From Perca fluviatilis (lineage: Eukaryota; Chordata; Actinopteri; Perciformes; Percidae), in NCBI RefSeq assembly GCF_010015445.1, contig NC_053129.1:19816749-19880748 (forward strand): a stretch of 64,000 nt of DNA, written 5' to 3'. The position numbers and the translations under genes were made by a program. Position 1 is the stretch's first letter. Each line of letters begins with the position of its first letter. Shown here in pieces: positions 1 to 13,445 of this stretch. Under the pieces are notes generated by a model. It searched no databases, was not told where the DNA came from, and saw only the letters and a list, made by a program, of their open reading frames with translations.

Positions 1-1470
<1,470 letters not shown>

Positions 1471-2086
1471 TAGCCTATATGGGATTTAAATATAGTATTG
1501 ATCATGGCTTTTAGAATGAATGAGATTCACCAGACCTTTTGTTAAAGAAAACATTTTGTGGCGTGATTGAAGCAGGGGAGTTACATTTAAAAAATGTTGT
1601 TCATATCCTCCTATTGTAGTGGCACATAATGAGAATAAAACTCTATTCATTATCTAGGCTGAAAGTTGGAATGGCTCTAAAGATGTTAGCTGCAGCCAAA
1701 GCTCTGCTAATCAGTGCATTAATATTAAATAACCATAAACGAGAATCAGAGGGGACTCTAAACTGTTTTATATTATTGTGTCTTTGCAAGAGAAAAATAT
1801 CCTAAGGGGAATTTTTAAGATTTGATGACATTTGAGATCCCAACAGACATGTTAAGATCATCTCTGAGTATTTGTATTGGAAAATACAACCTAAAATGAA
1901 AGGGTCCTTTAGAGATTAATTACACTGTGACCCAATTACCTTTTTTAATTGCTCTGCTCATCATGAAGATGGAAGGTGCATTAGGCAGAGACAAACATAT
2001 GTTAAGTATATGCACATACTGTAGACTTTTGGCGTATTTTGCAGGAATATTGGTCTTTTTCATTTTGCGGTTGTTTTTGTCTGCAG
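1471..2086. other. Intronic or intergenic DNA, no recognisable feature
   Basis: AT-rich sequence between the Tc1 relic and the first exon of the FIG4-like gene. I see no exon with good splice sites, no RNA gene and no inverted repeat. It is probably intron of the FIG4-like gene, whose upstream exons lie to the left of the window. Confidence 0.4.
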
Positions 2087-2480
2087 GTTTGTACATCTGG
2101 GCGAGAGCCAGCACAGGGTGGAAAGAACCGAACACATAAACCTGGCAAACATCATCTGCTTGTGAGTAAAACATGTGACAAGTGAACCCAAACGCACACA
2201 CAGACAAAAGGAAAAACCCATATGTACCCAAACTCCATAATCCTCACTCACGTGTGATGTTCAGCATTACATTGCAATATGGGTTTGTAGTTATAATCCC
2301 ACCCTTTGAAATACCAAGTCAATTTTATTTATAGGACAGACCGATGTGCAATAGATTGTTGTTGTGTGTACAGAATAGATAATTTTAAATTACAATACAG
2401 ACAATCCAAATGACAAAATCATACAGAATGTGAACATGAATGAAAAAGATGGATCCAGGAGGATGTCATGCAGTTTCCAG

Positions 2481-2537
<57 letters not shown>

Positions 2538-5500
2538 CCATGGGACAAGTGAACAAAGTTGCCCACAAGTGTTTTCCAGTGAGGCTTCTAGCTGTGTTGT
2601 TGAATTTCCATCTTTTATAACCATACTTACCTACTAATTCCCAGTCACTCCACCCCTTCGCCTTCCTACTCGCTGTTGCCGTGACCCAGCAGGCGTTTTT
2701 TTTCTTGGCCAGATTCGAAATTCATCCACACGTGGGATGGCAATGTGCAGCCATACAGACACATTAGAAATTTCCCTCCTTGTATTTCTCTCCTTTTTTC
2801 TACCTCTAGCTCTCGCTCACACATCCACAGACAGCATCTCAATGACAAAATGCCTTGTAAGGATATCTCTTAATATGTATTCTCTTTTCGCTCTTGGTCT
2901 TTGCAATTTTCTCTCTCCCTCTCACACATACTGTAAATGTCTGCTTTGCAAATGTTGCAACACCAGAGGGGCTCTAGGCTCCAGTGTTTTATCAGAGAAT
3001 AGTATAGAGAATAGCTGGCAAGACGCAAGAATCTACCTGCTATTCTTCTAATGCTCTTCTTTATTGAACACTTACATGCATATGCTTATATACTGTGTGC
3101 ACATACATACAACAGGCACACTTTTTTACAGAGTTATGGCATCAAAGTATCAGAATACGATTTTTTTAACACAAGGAATTTGCCTTGGTTGTTGATGCAT
3201 ACAACATTAATATGAAATAAACAAACAATAAATACAGAATAAAATATGTACATACACTCATCTAAAGGATTATTAGGAACACCTGTTAAATTTCACGTTA
3301 ATGAAATTATCTAATCAAACAATCACATGGCAGCTGCTTCAATGCATGTAAGGGTGTGGTCCAGGTCTAGACAATCTCCTGAACTCCAAACTGAATGTCA
3401 GAATGGGAAAGTAAGGTGATCTAAGCAACTTTGAGTGTGGCATGGTTGTTGGTGCCAGACGGGCTGGTCTGAGTATTTTAACAATCTGCTCAGTTACTGG
3501 GATTTTCACGCACAACCATTGGGGGTTTATAAAGAATGGTCTGAAAAAGGAAAAACATCCAGTATGCTGCAGTCCTGGGGGGCGAAAATGCCTTGTTGAT
3601 GCCAGAGGTCAGAGGAGAATGGGCCGAGTGATTCAAGCTGATAGAAGATCAACTTTGACTCAAATAACCACTCGTTACAACCGAGGTATGCAGCAAAGCA
3701 TTTGTGAAGCCACAACATGAACAACCTTGAGGCGGATGGGCTACACCAGTAGAAGACCCCACCGGGTACCACTCATCTCCACTAAAAATAGGAAAACGAG
3801 GCTACAATTTGCACGAGCTCACCAAAATTGGACAGTTGAAGACTGTAAAAATGTTGCCTGGTCTGATGAGTCTCGATTTCTGTTGAGACATTCAGATGGT
3901 AGAGTCAGAATTTGGCGTAAAGAGGATGAGAACATGGATCTGTCATGCTTTGTTACCACTGGGCAGGCTGGTGGTGGTGGTGGTGTAACGGTGTGGGGGA
4001 TCCCTTTCACCTTCAGAACTGCCTTAATTCTTTGTGTCATGATTCAACAAGGTGCTGGAAGCATTCTTTAGAAATGTTGGCACATATTGATAGGATAGGG
4101 TCCAACACGGTATTAGTATGGTGTTCCTAATAATCCTTTAGGTGAGTGTATAACTGTTTAACATTAAAGTACTCATATTATGCTTTTTGGCTTTTCCCCT
4201 TTCCTTTATTGTGTTTATATAGTTAGGTTTGGAAATATTTGGACAGTGACACAATTTTCATAATTTTGGCCCTTTGCGCCAATACAATGTATTTGAAAAG
4301 AATTAATCGAGATGAAATTGTAGTGCAGACTTTCAGCTTTAATTTGGAGGAAGGGTTTAGGAATTACACACATTTTCATACATAGTTCCCTTATTTCAAG
4401 GGACCTAAAGTATTTGGACAAATTAATATAATCATAAATAAAATGTTCATTCTTAATACTTTGTTGAGAATCCTTTGCAGGCGATGACTGCCTGAAGTCT
4501 GGAACCCATAGACATCACCAAACGTTGGGTTTCCTCCTTTGTGATGCTTTGCCAGGCCTTGACTGCAGCTGTCTTCAGCTGTTGTTTGTTTGCAGGTCTT
4601 TCTGCCTCAAGTTTTGTCTTAAGCAAGTGGAATGCGTGCTCGATCGGATTGAGATCCGGTGATTGACTCGGCATTGTAGAATATTCCACTTCTTTGCCTT
4701 GAAAAACTCCTGCTTTGCTTTTGCAGTATGTTTTGGGTCATTGTCCACCTATCTGTACTGTGAAGCGCCGTCCAATCAACTTTGTTGAATTTGGCTGAAT
4801 ATGAAAAGACAGAGTGTTCCTATAGACTTCAGAATTTATGCAGCTGTTTCCATCTTCTGTCATATCATCAATAAACACTAGTGACCCAGTGCCACTGGAA
4901 GCCATGCATGCCCATTCCATTACACTGCCTCCACCATGTTTTATAGATGATGTGGTGTGTCCCTGTTTCCAGTCTTTGTGCTAAGCTAAGTGTTCTATAA
5001 GGATAAAAGGCATTTTCATAGCAGACAAAAAGTTCTTAGTTGTCAGATTTTTATATACCTATCTATAATGGCTTGTGTCCAAAAATAAAAGAAAGCAAGT
5101 ACAATATTTGTAACGTTAATTTATATTTTTATGGAGTGCCACTCTGCAGAAGAATAGTTTACCGGTCACTCAGCATAGTGGTCTTAAAAATGTACAGTGC
5201 TTTTAGATCAATGCTACCATCCGCATGCTAACAATGACAATGCTAACATGCTGATGTTTAGCACGTATAATGTTAACCATGTTCATCATCTTAGGTTAGC
5301 GTGTAAGCATGCTAACAGTTGCTAATTAGAACTAAACACAAAGTACAGTTGATTCTTGTTGTGGAGACATATCACTTAAAACCACAAATGTCAACCTCAT
5401 GGTGGTGCTAATGAAAAGTCAACCAATCGCCAAAGTCATCAGGATATATCCTCTTGCAACCAGGAATGTCTGCATAACATTTTGTGCCAATCCATCCAGT

Positions 5501-8500
5501 AGATATATAGGTATCAGAACTGCCTTGCTGTCACTTTGAAAGAAAACAGATCATACAAACATTCATAACAGCCCCTTCCAGTCTCTGAGGATCTGTGCTC
5601 CTGTCTTGTAGTTTGTAGTAAAGATAGTGATGCAGCCTAGGTCTGACAGTTAAATTGATTACTTACTCGTGGGTAGGGTTGGGTACCGAAAGCCGGTTCC
5701 ACTATGGAACCGGTTCCTACGCAACTGGTAGGAACAGATTAGAACGCAAATTTTGGTTTGATCGGAAACGAACGTAAAAATACCACACTTTCTCTGTAGT
5801 CTACCGTTAGCTAGCTACCATAAATGTAGACTACTTTTAAAAGGCAATATTTTCCCTCTGGGCTCACCAAAATAGACGTAAAAGCATATTAACCATTCAC
5901 TGCAAATGAGCGCTAGTAAACATATTACATCTTTGATGTCATTTTTCAGTTTTTCAAGAATCGGGTTAGGAATCAGAATTGTTTTAAAAGTTCCGGTTCG
6001 GCATCGGAAACATAAAAATCCAAACGATACCCAACCCTACTCGTGGGGCATCTTCTTGTGATGATGATAACATGGAAATTGGTGACTTGAGAGAAGATTG
6101 AAGGAGAGGATGTTAGATGAATTTTCTATCCTCTGACTCCATCTTTAGAGTGCTGTTTACAACCTTTTTAGAGCAAACATGACTCTTTGTGGCTCTCTTT
6201 GAACATGCAACTTTTTTTTTTTTTTTTACATAAATGTTTGCTCAAAGGAAATGCCATGTTTAATATAGCACAGGTGAACGATATTATACGTCAGAAAAAA
6301 GTGGCAGACATACAGATATTGGCTTTGTGTAAGCAAAGAGCAACTTCAGTTCCTATTTTCATCACTCTGTTCTCATCATTCAGTCGCCGTTATTCCCATT
6401 TCTGTCATCCTCGTGTCCACAGGGTCTGGCAGGTGTGTCTGTTGTTGTGCAACAGTGCTATTCTAAGACGCTGTTACAACACCCCAAACGCGTTTGGAGC
6501 CCTTTAGTCTGACATCGCCATCTGTGTAGATCCTCTATTGACCCATCAGGCATAGGCAAAGCTGACTCATTTGGTGGGGATAAAACCAGAAAGGATGTGA
6601 TTACTGTGGCGGATTCCTGTTGAGCAGCATCAGTGAGGTGTGGTGATTTGTTTCCGCCTCAAATTATAATGAGCTTTTAAGTCACAGATCCAGATGAATG
6701 GACAGATGTGACTGAGTAAAAAAAGATCAGTCACTTTCTTTTAAGTATTCATGTTGTCAAGCTGTAGTGTAATTGTGGTCACCTTTACACCTTCTAACCT
6801 GGTAGTTAATTCAGCAAGATATTAAAGTGTTGTTTTGAAAATAAAGTTTTAGATTTGAAAAAAATGTGGAGACTTAAATGTTACCTCATAATTCTGTGAA
6901 AACATGAACATCTGTCATTTGCTAAATGTTCTATTGATCGATTTCTGCAAGTGTGACTGTAGGAAGGAAACATCCTTGTAGCTGGGGTATTCCCTGATTT
7001 ACTCTACATTTCACATCACTTGACTTGTCTACAGGCTGTAATGATTATCTGCAAGAGGTGCTGAGATGTCAGCTGTGTGTGAAGTGTCACCACAAGTCAA
7101 CAGACAGAACACAAATCAAGACAATGGTTTGTTTCACAGAGCCAAACATTTGTATTTGTTACCTGATCAAGATGAACGTAAAGACTAATTAAATAGCCTG
7201 TGTTGCCTTCTTTCTGAAGCTTTTGAGACAAAGAGCCTAACCTAAGAGACGGTGAATCAACATAATTTTCTCCTGCAATGGTGTAATAGCACTTAGTCTA
7301 TATCTTTGACGTTCCACTTCTGGGATTACTCCGGTGCCACAGGAAATTCCGCTGGATGCATCTATTTTCGCCGATTTCTGCAGGGTAAATCCAGACAGCT
7401 AGCTGGACTATCTGTCCAATCTGAGTTTTCTCTTGCACGACTATTTTGCAGCGGCTCTGTCCAGCACTTAGCACCACTCCAAGGCTATTATGATTGGTTT
7501 AAAGAAATGCCAATAAACCAGAGCACATTTTTCTTCCATCCCGGAATGCTATGTGGACTAGCCAGACCCTCCTCCGCTCAGCAGCGTGTGGATGGTCTGG
7601 AAAAGTGAGACATAGGGCCCTATCTTTCACTCAGCGGAATTGCCTTTGTACAGTGACGCATTTATCATTCCTATTTTGCACCTGACGCACAGCAGACTTT
7701 TCTCTCCACAGACGCACGTCTGTAAATTAGGGAATGTATTTGCGCTCCCGGGGGCGGTTCAGCGAAAAGAGGAGGCGTGTTCCGGCGCAAACGTTACCCA
7801 GTGCTATTTTGCAGTTTCAGAAAACAATTCTGCCACTGACCAGGAAAAACCTAGTCTAAAGTCAGTGGCGCTAGTCTAAAGTCAGTAGTGCGTTATTCAG
7901 ATGCTATTTTAGGGGCGCAAGCTTGGCCATAATGTAGCTTGAAAAAGAAAAATATTACTGAAAATGCGCTTTAGGTGTTTGGATAGATCAGGAGGCGCTT
8001 TACAGTACAGTCCTCAAAAAGTATTAAGCATTCTTTGTGGCTTGTGTTTTACACAACATTTCCATGAATCATGGATGTGTTGATGACAGAGGAAATATTA
8101 GAGGACTTAAAGTGATGGTTCGGAGTAATTTACCCTAGGGTCCTTTGCACCATGACCTCGAGCCAAACACCCCCCCAGAAGCTTTTTTCACCTGGGTCTA
8201 ACACTGGGCGAGTTAGCGTAGAGTAGCGTTAGCCGCTGAGTAGCTTAGCGCGGGGCTAATGGACCCACGTTTGTATCTCTTAAATGACCCCACTAATAAT
8301 GCCCGAAATGATACCAAAGGTCTACACTAGTATATATAGGTTATGTACTCATAAAACGATGGATTGGAAAGTTTGTAAGTACACCAGAAGTTTATGAACA
8401 CTTGCCTGCTCTCTTCTGCTCTCTGTTGCTGCTGCCGCTACCTGCAGTTAGACGAGTGCTTAGGGCCGTCTATAAATTACTACAACCAAAAGAGATACAA

Positions 8501-11500
8501 CAAAAATATGTATTAATTTAATGATTAAATAAGGTAATGTCTCCAAACTTACCTCAATTATTACTTGTCTCCTGCTAGTTATATTACAGCACTTACTTTA
8601 AAAAATAAGTTAAATTAAAAAATATTTTTGTTGCATCTCTTTTCGGTGTTGTAATTTGTAGACGGCCCTAAGCACTCGTCTCACAGCAGCAACAACAGCA
8701 GAGAGCAGAAGCCAGCAGGCAAGTGTTATTTACATAAACTTCTGGTGTACTTACAAACTTTCCAATCCATCGTTTTATGAGTGCATAACCTATATATACT
8801 AGTGTAGACCTTTGGTATCATTTCGGGCATTATTAGTGGGGTCATTTAAGAGATACAAACGTGGGTCCATTAGCCCCGCGCTAAGCTACTCAGCGGCTAA
8901 CGCTTACTCTACGCTAACTCGCCCAGTGTTAGACCCAGGTGAAAAAAGCTTCTGGGGGGGTGTTTGGCTCGAGGTCATGGTGCAAAGGACCCTAGGGTGA
9001 ATTACTCCGAACCATCACTTTAAGGAGACGTGATGTTGAACTACGGTGGAGCTGGTGGACGGAGATGGAGTGGGGGGAAGGAAGGGGCACAACAGGTGCA
9101 GGTGGTGCGTTTGGAGGCCCACGCTCCATGGCTGCAGCAATCCTCTCCAGACTTGAGGAGATGCGCCCGAGAGGCCGCAGCAACATCGCCACCCGGTCAA
9201 GACAGGCTCCCGCTGGCGTGTGCCAGGCATATCTGCCGTCATAATAGCAATCCGCCATGGAACAAGCGTGCCTGCTCTTAAAGGGAATGTGAGATGACGC
9301 TCTGATTGGTTTATTGCACGTTACGCCCAAACCACACCTAGCTACTTCAGACCAACCCATTTTAGATTTGCGTCGGGCCCAAGGGTCATTTATCCCGCCA
9401 TTATAATAGCAACAGCGCCCGAGATCCGCCCACAAAGCTACTTGCGTTTCACGTTTGATACTTGCGTTTCAGATTGTTAAAATAGGGCCCTAAATGGCAC
9501 TTAACTGGACCACCAGCTGTTATCTTGATGAAACGATTCCTAAATACAAATGTGCGCTACATTTTGATGGAAACCTGGCTTCAGCCTGTCCAAAAAAACA
9601 AACGTGATAAACCATACGTTTAACCTTCTCAGTTTTTTTTTTTTTACTTTTTATTTATATTTTTATATAAGTGAAAAATAATAATAAAAAATAAAAATAT
9701 TCTGTATATATATTGCTGCACCTAATATGAATGTTCACATCTCAACAAACATGATATAATATACAGCCATATAATGATATAAAATATATAATGTATATAA
9801 AAAAATTATAGATTTAAATATTCTTTAACCATGTGCCATCTCTGATTAAAAAGGTCAGATTTCAATTGTAATGATGCAGTCATTTTTTCCATCATATAAA
9901 TCTGTTTTAGTCTCTCTTTCCATTCAGTTACAGTTGGTGATTTCACAGACTTCCAATTAGCAGTAATGTTTTTTTTGGCAATTAGTAGTAATACACGTAA
10001 ATATATATATTTGGTCAGCATTGAAAACATCAACTGATATAACACCCAGCAAGGAAAACCGTATATTTGAGGGAACTTCTCTTTTAAAATTTTCTCCATC
10101 TCTTCTTTAATATTTTTCCAAAATGCAAGGATTACTGGACAGTCCCAAAATATGTGTATGGTCACCTATTTTACCACATTGTCTCCAGCATAAAGCTGCA
10201 GAGGGGTCTTTTACAAAATTTGAAATAACCAGAGGAGTATGAAAATAACGTATTTTAATTTTCCAGTCACATTCCTTCCACTGTTGACTATTAATTCCCT
10301 TATGGCACCTATAACAGAGTTTATCCCATAACACATCCTCTATTACTATATTAGCTTCTATTTCCCATTTTTCCTTAATATTGTGTTTCCAACCATGTCT
10401 GTTAGCAATCTTTTATAAAGATGAGAAACATGTTTACCGACAGGGAGGCTTTTTTCTGAAATTGTGATAAAATATTGTTCTATGCCATTTGGGATTTTGC
10501 CAATTCTTTCTTTTTTCCTTATGGTTTGTAATGTAATGCCTAATTTGCAAATATCTATAAAAATCACTTGAGGGAAGATCGAATTGTTCCTGAAGTTGTG
10601 TGAAAGACTTTAAGTGTGTTTCTTCAAAGAGCTGATTAAAAATAAAGATGCCTTTAACTGCCCATCCCCTACCTTCTCAGCTTCTTGTTCGCCTTGTGAT
10701 GGTGCATCTTTGGTTTCAAGTTGGGTGCCTGGACCCCGGAATACCTAAATTCATAATTTAAAAAGCTTCCTCGATCTACCGGAGCTTCTTTTGTTACTTT
10801 GATACAGCCAATAATCAAGGAGGTGCATTTGTAATGCAACCCTGTGTCTGAGCAGCTGCTCACTGGGGCCTCAGCTGCTGTTGAATGTGGCGCAAAAAGT
10901 GGGTATGCGCTATATGCGGCGCATAAGGGCGCAGCACCATGGGGGCACCAAAGCGATGGTAAAAATAATAATAAAAAATTACCCCTACTAGTGCCCTTTA
11001 TATATAAAGGGAACTACTCCCTACTATGGCCACGCTAAGACCTGGGCTATTGAAGGGCATGTCTTGGCGTGGCCATAGTCATAATATCGTGAGCGGGGGG
11101 CCGTGAGCACCGAGCAAGCAGGTACAGTAGTGAGTTGTCGTCTATAAAAAGATGGATAAAGCAAAAAAGCTGTAGAAAAAATATAGAAAAATAGAAAAAG
11201 AAAGAGGGAAAAGGAGATAGCGTGTCAATGGATGCAACAGCAGTTAAATAAGTGGATGGTGAAAGGCAACAGGTAGGATTTTAAAGTGTGACGTCTGTGC
11301 TTAGAGGCTTGCAAATATTCATGTTAACAGACTAGCTGGGTACATCCCCAGCTAGTCCTTGCAGCCAAATGGGGGTTTACAGCTAGTTTAGAATATGCAA
11401 AACCGAGGTTGCTGAGCTGAAAACTGGAGAATATAAGGTAGCATGTACAATAAATGACAATCTGGAAAACATAACTAATGCAATAACTCTGGTTTACCGT

Positions 11501-12805
11501 GGAATCATTCATATATTTTGTTTTACCATTAGCTGAAAGACATACAGGCTAGGCCTATAGTTACATCTGTTGGGTGACATGGAAGCTGTAATTACAGGGT
11601 CACATCGCTCGCTCTCTATTTAAAGGTCTGTGCTAAGTGGCTCTCCATATTTGTACTTTTTAAAATCCAAAATGTGAATGTAATTTCAACAGCAGCACAA
11701 CCTTACTGCATAATAGTTGTCTTATCTGATGCCATCACTAGGATGATTTAATAATTGAATTTAGGCTGCTACATTTAACAGTGAGTTCATTTCATTCAGG
11801 TGTAAGGATGGTGGATCAGGAAAGACAGGGGAAGGCAACCGGTAGGTCTAACATTAGTTTGAAGTGTAGGGGGAGCTACTTGATACCAACAGATTAATTT
11901 CTTCATATTATTAATATGGAACAACTAATATGGAAAATCAATTGTTTGACAATATGTCTTAGTGGAGAAGAACACAGGCAAGGAGTGAATGAGACAGACA
12001 TGAGGTGGGCGATGGCATCAAGTAGAGATGAGACCAGTGATGACATCAGGTATGAGTTCAATTAGTTAGACCACACAAAACTAAATGTCCAGTATGGTTT
12101 GAAGTTCTGTTGACCATCGTATTCACTGTGTGTCCTTTTTGGGCAAAAAAATTGTGCAGACAGAGATGGAAAATATAACAATTAGCCTATGTCTGACAGC
12201 GGGGACATAGTAAACAAATCGGAACGCAAATTTAAACATCTGCAATGCATATGCTCGAATGCCATCAATGATGATTTATTTATTGTAATGAAAATACAGT
12301 ACAAGAAAAAAGTGGGCTACAATAATGTGGTTGCCACCAGGCAACCAGGGGTGATGATTAGGTTGCAACCGTTAATAAATATATATATATATATATATCA
12401 TATAATTATTTATAGTTTTGGTAGGCCTACAGTGGCTGATATACTTTAAAATAAACCTTTTATTATTTAAAGCCCATACATGATGATTATTTATTTGTTT
12501 TTTTGTGAAAACTATAGATTACTGTATACTAATTTATACTATATTCACAACACAATACAACAGCCATTATTTGAACATGCTTCTGCCTCTGTCTTTCTCC
12601 CTCCTCCTTATTGTTCCTTTCTCTCAGAGAGCCCGTGTCCTGCTTCCCAGAGGACAGCATCTATGGCGTTTCCCCCCCGCAGGTCGACAGAGAAAGCCGC
12701 GAGGAGTTTGAGAGCCATGTGGTGACGGGTCAGGGTCAGGTGAGGGTGCTGTGCAGGGACGACATGTTGATGTACAGGGAGTACGTCAAGAACAGATACA
12801 TGTGA
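2087..12805 (+). CDS. C-terminal two exons of a plus-strand gene, probable FIG4 (phosphoinositide 5-phosphatase) by gene order; 5' part missing
   Basis: Exon A is 2087-2161: a pyrimidine-rich acceptor ending tctgcag, then 24 codons including HRVERTEHINLANIIC, then a gtgagt donor. Exon B is 12628-12805: acceptor tttctctcag, 58 codons ending REYVKNRYM, stop TGA at 12803. Exon A ends with two bases of a codon and exon B starts with one, so the pair joins in phase and encodes the final 83 residues. The 10.5-kb intron holds three Tc1 relics, MITEs, a foldback element and an L1 piece. I do not recognise the peptide with certainty. The assignment to FIG4, the Sac-domain PI(3,5)P2 5-phosphatase of the VAC14-PIKFYVE complex on endosomes, rests on its place upstream of gpr6 and wasf1 in the same orientation as in human. 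A variant polyadenylation signal ATTAAA lies at 13118. That the two exons belong to one protein-coding gene is well supported; its name is not. Confidence 0.6.
2483..2536. repeat. (AG)n microsatellite
   Basis: About 27 uninterrupted AG units, in the last intron of the FIG4-like gene. Confidence 0.97.
2537..3252. other. Intron sequence, no recognisable feature
   Basis: Part of the 10.5-kb last intron of the FIG4-like gene. The open frames here lack splice sites and similarity to anything I know. Confidence 0.4.
3253..4150 (+). mobile_element. Tc1-like element, internally deleted, copy 1 of 2
   Basis: The left end (3253-3282, starting tacactcatctaaaggatta) is an almost perfect inverted copy of the right end (4121-4150, ending taatcctttaggtgagtgta). 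The interior encodes Tc1 transposase pieces in one frame from about 3442: the helix-turn-helix region, a stop at 3718, then WSDESRF near 3862. The rest of the DDE domain, including the second Asp and catalytic Glu, is missing. The element is about 900 bp against about 1.2-1.6 kb for an intact one. A shorter copy of the same family lies at 37506-38135. Confidence 0.9.
4217..4990 (-). mobile_element. Tc1-like element, truncated, minus strand
   Basis: A terminal-repeat-like block starts near 4225 (gtttggaaatatttggacag) and is followed by the transposase C-terminal half read on the minus strand. I find no partner repeat on the other side, so the 5' half appears lost; the right boundary is approximate. 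It is a different Tc1 family from the two others in the first 5 kb. A short unrelated repeat scrap (around 4170-4212) precedes it. Confidence 0.75.
4453..4935 (-). pseudogene. Tc1-like transposase fragment (C-terminal half), frameshifted
   Basis: Two minus-strand frames together carry the back half of a Tc1 transposase. The segment 4738-4920 includes ASSGTGSLVFIDD and the run up to RRFTVQ just before the second catalytic Asp. The segment 4453-4689 includes SPDLNPIEH with the catalytic Glu, then the usual C-terminal tail ending FSTKY. The two are in different frames and the DNDPKHT block between them is damaged. Non-functional relic. Confidence 0.85.
5221..5520. repeat. Teleost interspersed repeat rich in catgctaac words
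   Basis: Repeated short words (gctaacatgctgatg, agcatgctaac) are followed by a conserved-looking tail, caatccatccagtagat, near 5490. The same family recurs at 16640-16912. The family is common in percomorph genomes; I do not assign it to a transposon class. Confidence 0.7.
5674..6039. mobile_element. hAT-type MITE with perfect 8-bp target duplication
   Basis: The 366-bp element begins tagggttgggtaccg and ends cgatacccaacccta, a terminal inverted repeat. It is flanked on both sides by the identical octamer ctcgtggg (5666-5673 and 6040-6047). An 8-bp duplication is the hallmark of hAT transposases. There is no coding capacity, so it was mobilised in trans. Confidence 0.88.
6048..7297. other. 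Intron sequence, no recognisable feature
   Basis: Apart from a T-run near 6212-6227 I see no exon, RNA gene or clear repeat. It lies in the last intron of the FIG4-like gene. Confidence 0.35.
7298..7611. repeat. Teleost interspersed repeat (gacgttccacttctggga type)
   Basis: Block with words such as ggaaattccgctggatgc and atgtggactagccagaccct that I recognise as a dispersed fish repeat. A short scrap of the same kind (gcaatcccagaccttcctcc) lies at 16591. Boundaries and class are uncertain. Confidence 0.55.
7615..9490. mobile_element. Harbinger-like non-autonomous element, copy 1, carrying a nested insertion
   Basis: Both ends are gggccctat in inverted orientation. The left 500 bp and right 460 bp align closely with the second copy at 34544-35545. 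Copy 1 differs by a 909-bp foldback insertion (8111-9019), by a short deletion around 9045 and by different sequence near 9205-9285. The 3-bp target duplication is unclear here but is TAA in copy 2, which fits PIF/Harbinger. No transposase is present. Confidence 0.78.
8111..9019. mobile_element. Foldback (giant palindrome) element with TTAA target duplication
   Basis: The arms, roughly 8111-8512 and 8619-9019, are near-perfect inverted copies of about 400 bp around a 105-bp AT-rich core. The ends are agtgatggttcggagtaatt and its complement. TTAA flanks both sides (8107-8110 and 9020-9023), and the single TTAA of the uninterrupted copy 2 sits at 35090-35093. TTAA duplication is typical of piggyBac-like transposases, so this is probably a piggyBac-mobilised MITE. 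Open frames within it are incidental. Confidence 0.9.
9633..10670 (-). mobile_element. 5'-truncated L1-type LINE with poly(A) tail and 10-bp target duplication
   Basis: Minus-strand frames at 9806-10567 read as the C-terminal end of L1 ORF2, with the zinc-binding knuckle CWRQCGKIGDHTH. The T-run at 9633-9643 is the poly(A) tail on the opposite strand. The decamer accttctcag flanks both sides (9623-9632 and 10671-10680). Only the last ~1 kb was inserted, as is usual for target-primed reverse transcription. Endonuclease and reverse transcriptase domains are absent. Confidence 0.88.
9806..10567 (-). pseudogene. L1 ORF2 C-terminal fragment
   Basis: Three overlapping minus-strand pieces in different frames: 10358-10567 (KERIGKIPNGIEQYFIT), 10107-10334 (KDPSAALCWRQCG) and 9806-10165 (AKKNITANWKSVKSPTV). 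Together they form the region after the reverse transcriptase, with the Cys/His knuckle. Frameshifts and missing upstream domains make it non-functional. Confidence 0.82.
11024..11078. other. 55-nt near-perfect hairpin
   Basis: Arm 11024-11041 (ctatggccacgctaagac) and arm 11061-11078 (gtcttggcgtggccatag) pair over all 18 positions, with one G:U wobble in RNA, around a 19-nt loop. It could be the remnant of a short palindromic transposon end or an RNA hairpin. There is no evidence of expression. Confidence 0.5.
11079..12627. other. Intron sequence upstream of the final FIG4-like exon
   Basis: AT-rich sequence. A short (AT)n tract sits at 12378-12398. I see no other exon with compatible phase and no clear transposon. 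Confidence 0.4.
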
Positions 12806-13181
12806 GACACAGACATCAAGAACTGGACCTCTGTTACCAATGTGCAAATCCAGATTATAAGATCAAATGCTGGGAGTATACTGTCCATAATGTTGCATGT
12901 ACAACCCATGTGTCCTGTATTTGGACTCAACTATGCAGGTTGATTTATTTTTATTTTTTAACTAAGTCGTGTGTGTTTTACAGTAATAGCTTCAAATGTT
13001 ATTCAGTTATGTCAGTTTTGTTTTTATTCATTCAGACTTGCCTCAACAGGCTACCTATATGGTGCTTTTTATTTGTTCTGTTTTTTTTCCATTTAAATTT
13101 AGATTGAAACTCTTTTAATTAAATTTATTTAACTAAATGTTTGTTTTGAACGTGTAAATTGATATAAATTTTGACTCTTAA

Positions 13182-13441
13182 AGGTCCCATATTATGCTAA
13201 TTTTCAGGTTCATACGTATGCCGGGGAATGACTGTAACAGCACAGTAGCGGCACTTTCCACCTACATATAGTATATTATAGTTGTGACATCACAATCGTA
13301 CGGAAGTCCTGACGGCTCGTTTATAGGCACAGTTTCTGAATATGGGCTGTGTGCATTTCTCTATGGATTGAGCATTTTGATACTTTCACAGTATTTATAT
13401 AGCACCTCGACCTGCTTTATAATTTTTACAATATGGGATCT
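13182..13441. mobile_element. TTAA-flanked MITE (aggtcccatattatg family)
   Basis: The left end aggtcccatattatg and right end acaatatgggatct are inverted matches. TTAA lies on both sides (13178-13181 and 13442-13445). At 260 bp with no coding capacity it fits a piggyBac-type MITE. The family is widespread in fish. Confidence 0.8.
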
Positions 13442-13445
13442 TTAA

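Noticed and set aside
1920..2251. Minus-strand frames of 103 and 63 codons over the first FIG4-like exon
   Set aside because: They are antisense shadows; the plus strand has the acceptor, coding frame and donor that join in phase to 12628.
8992..9435. 147-codon minus-strand frame in the Harbinger-like element
   Set aside because: It crosses the end of the nested foldback insertion and has no recognisable domain; a comparable frame in copy 2 differs. Probably incidental.
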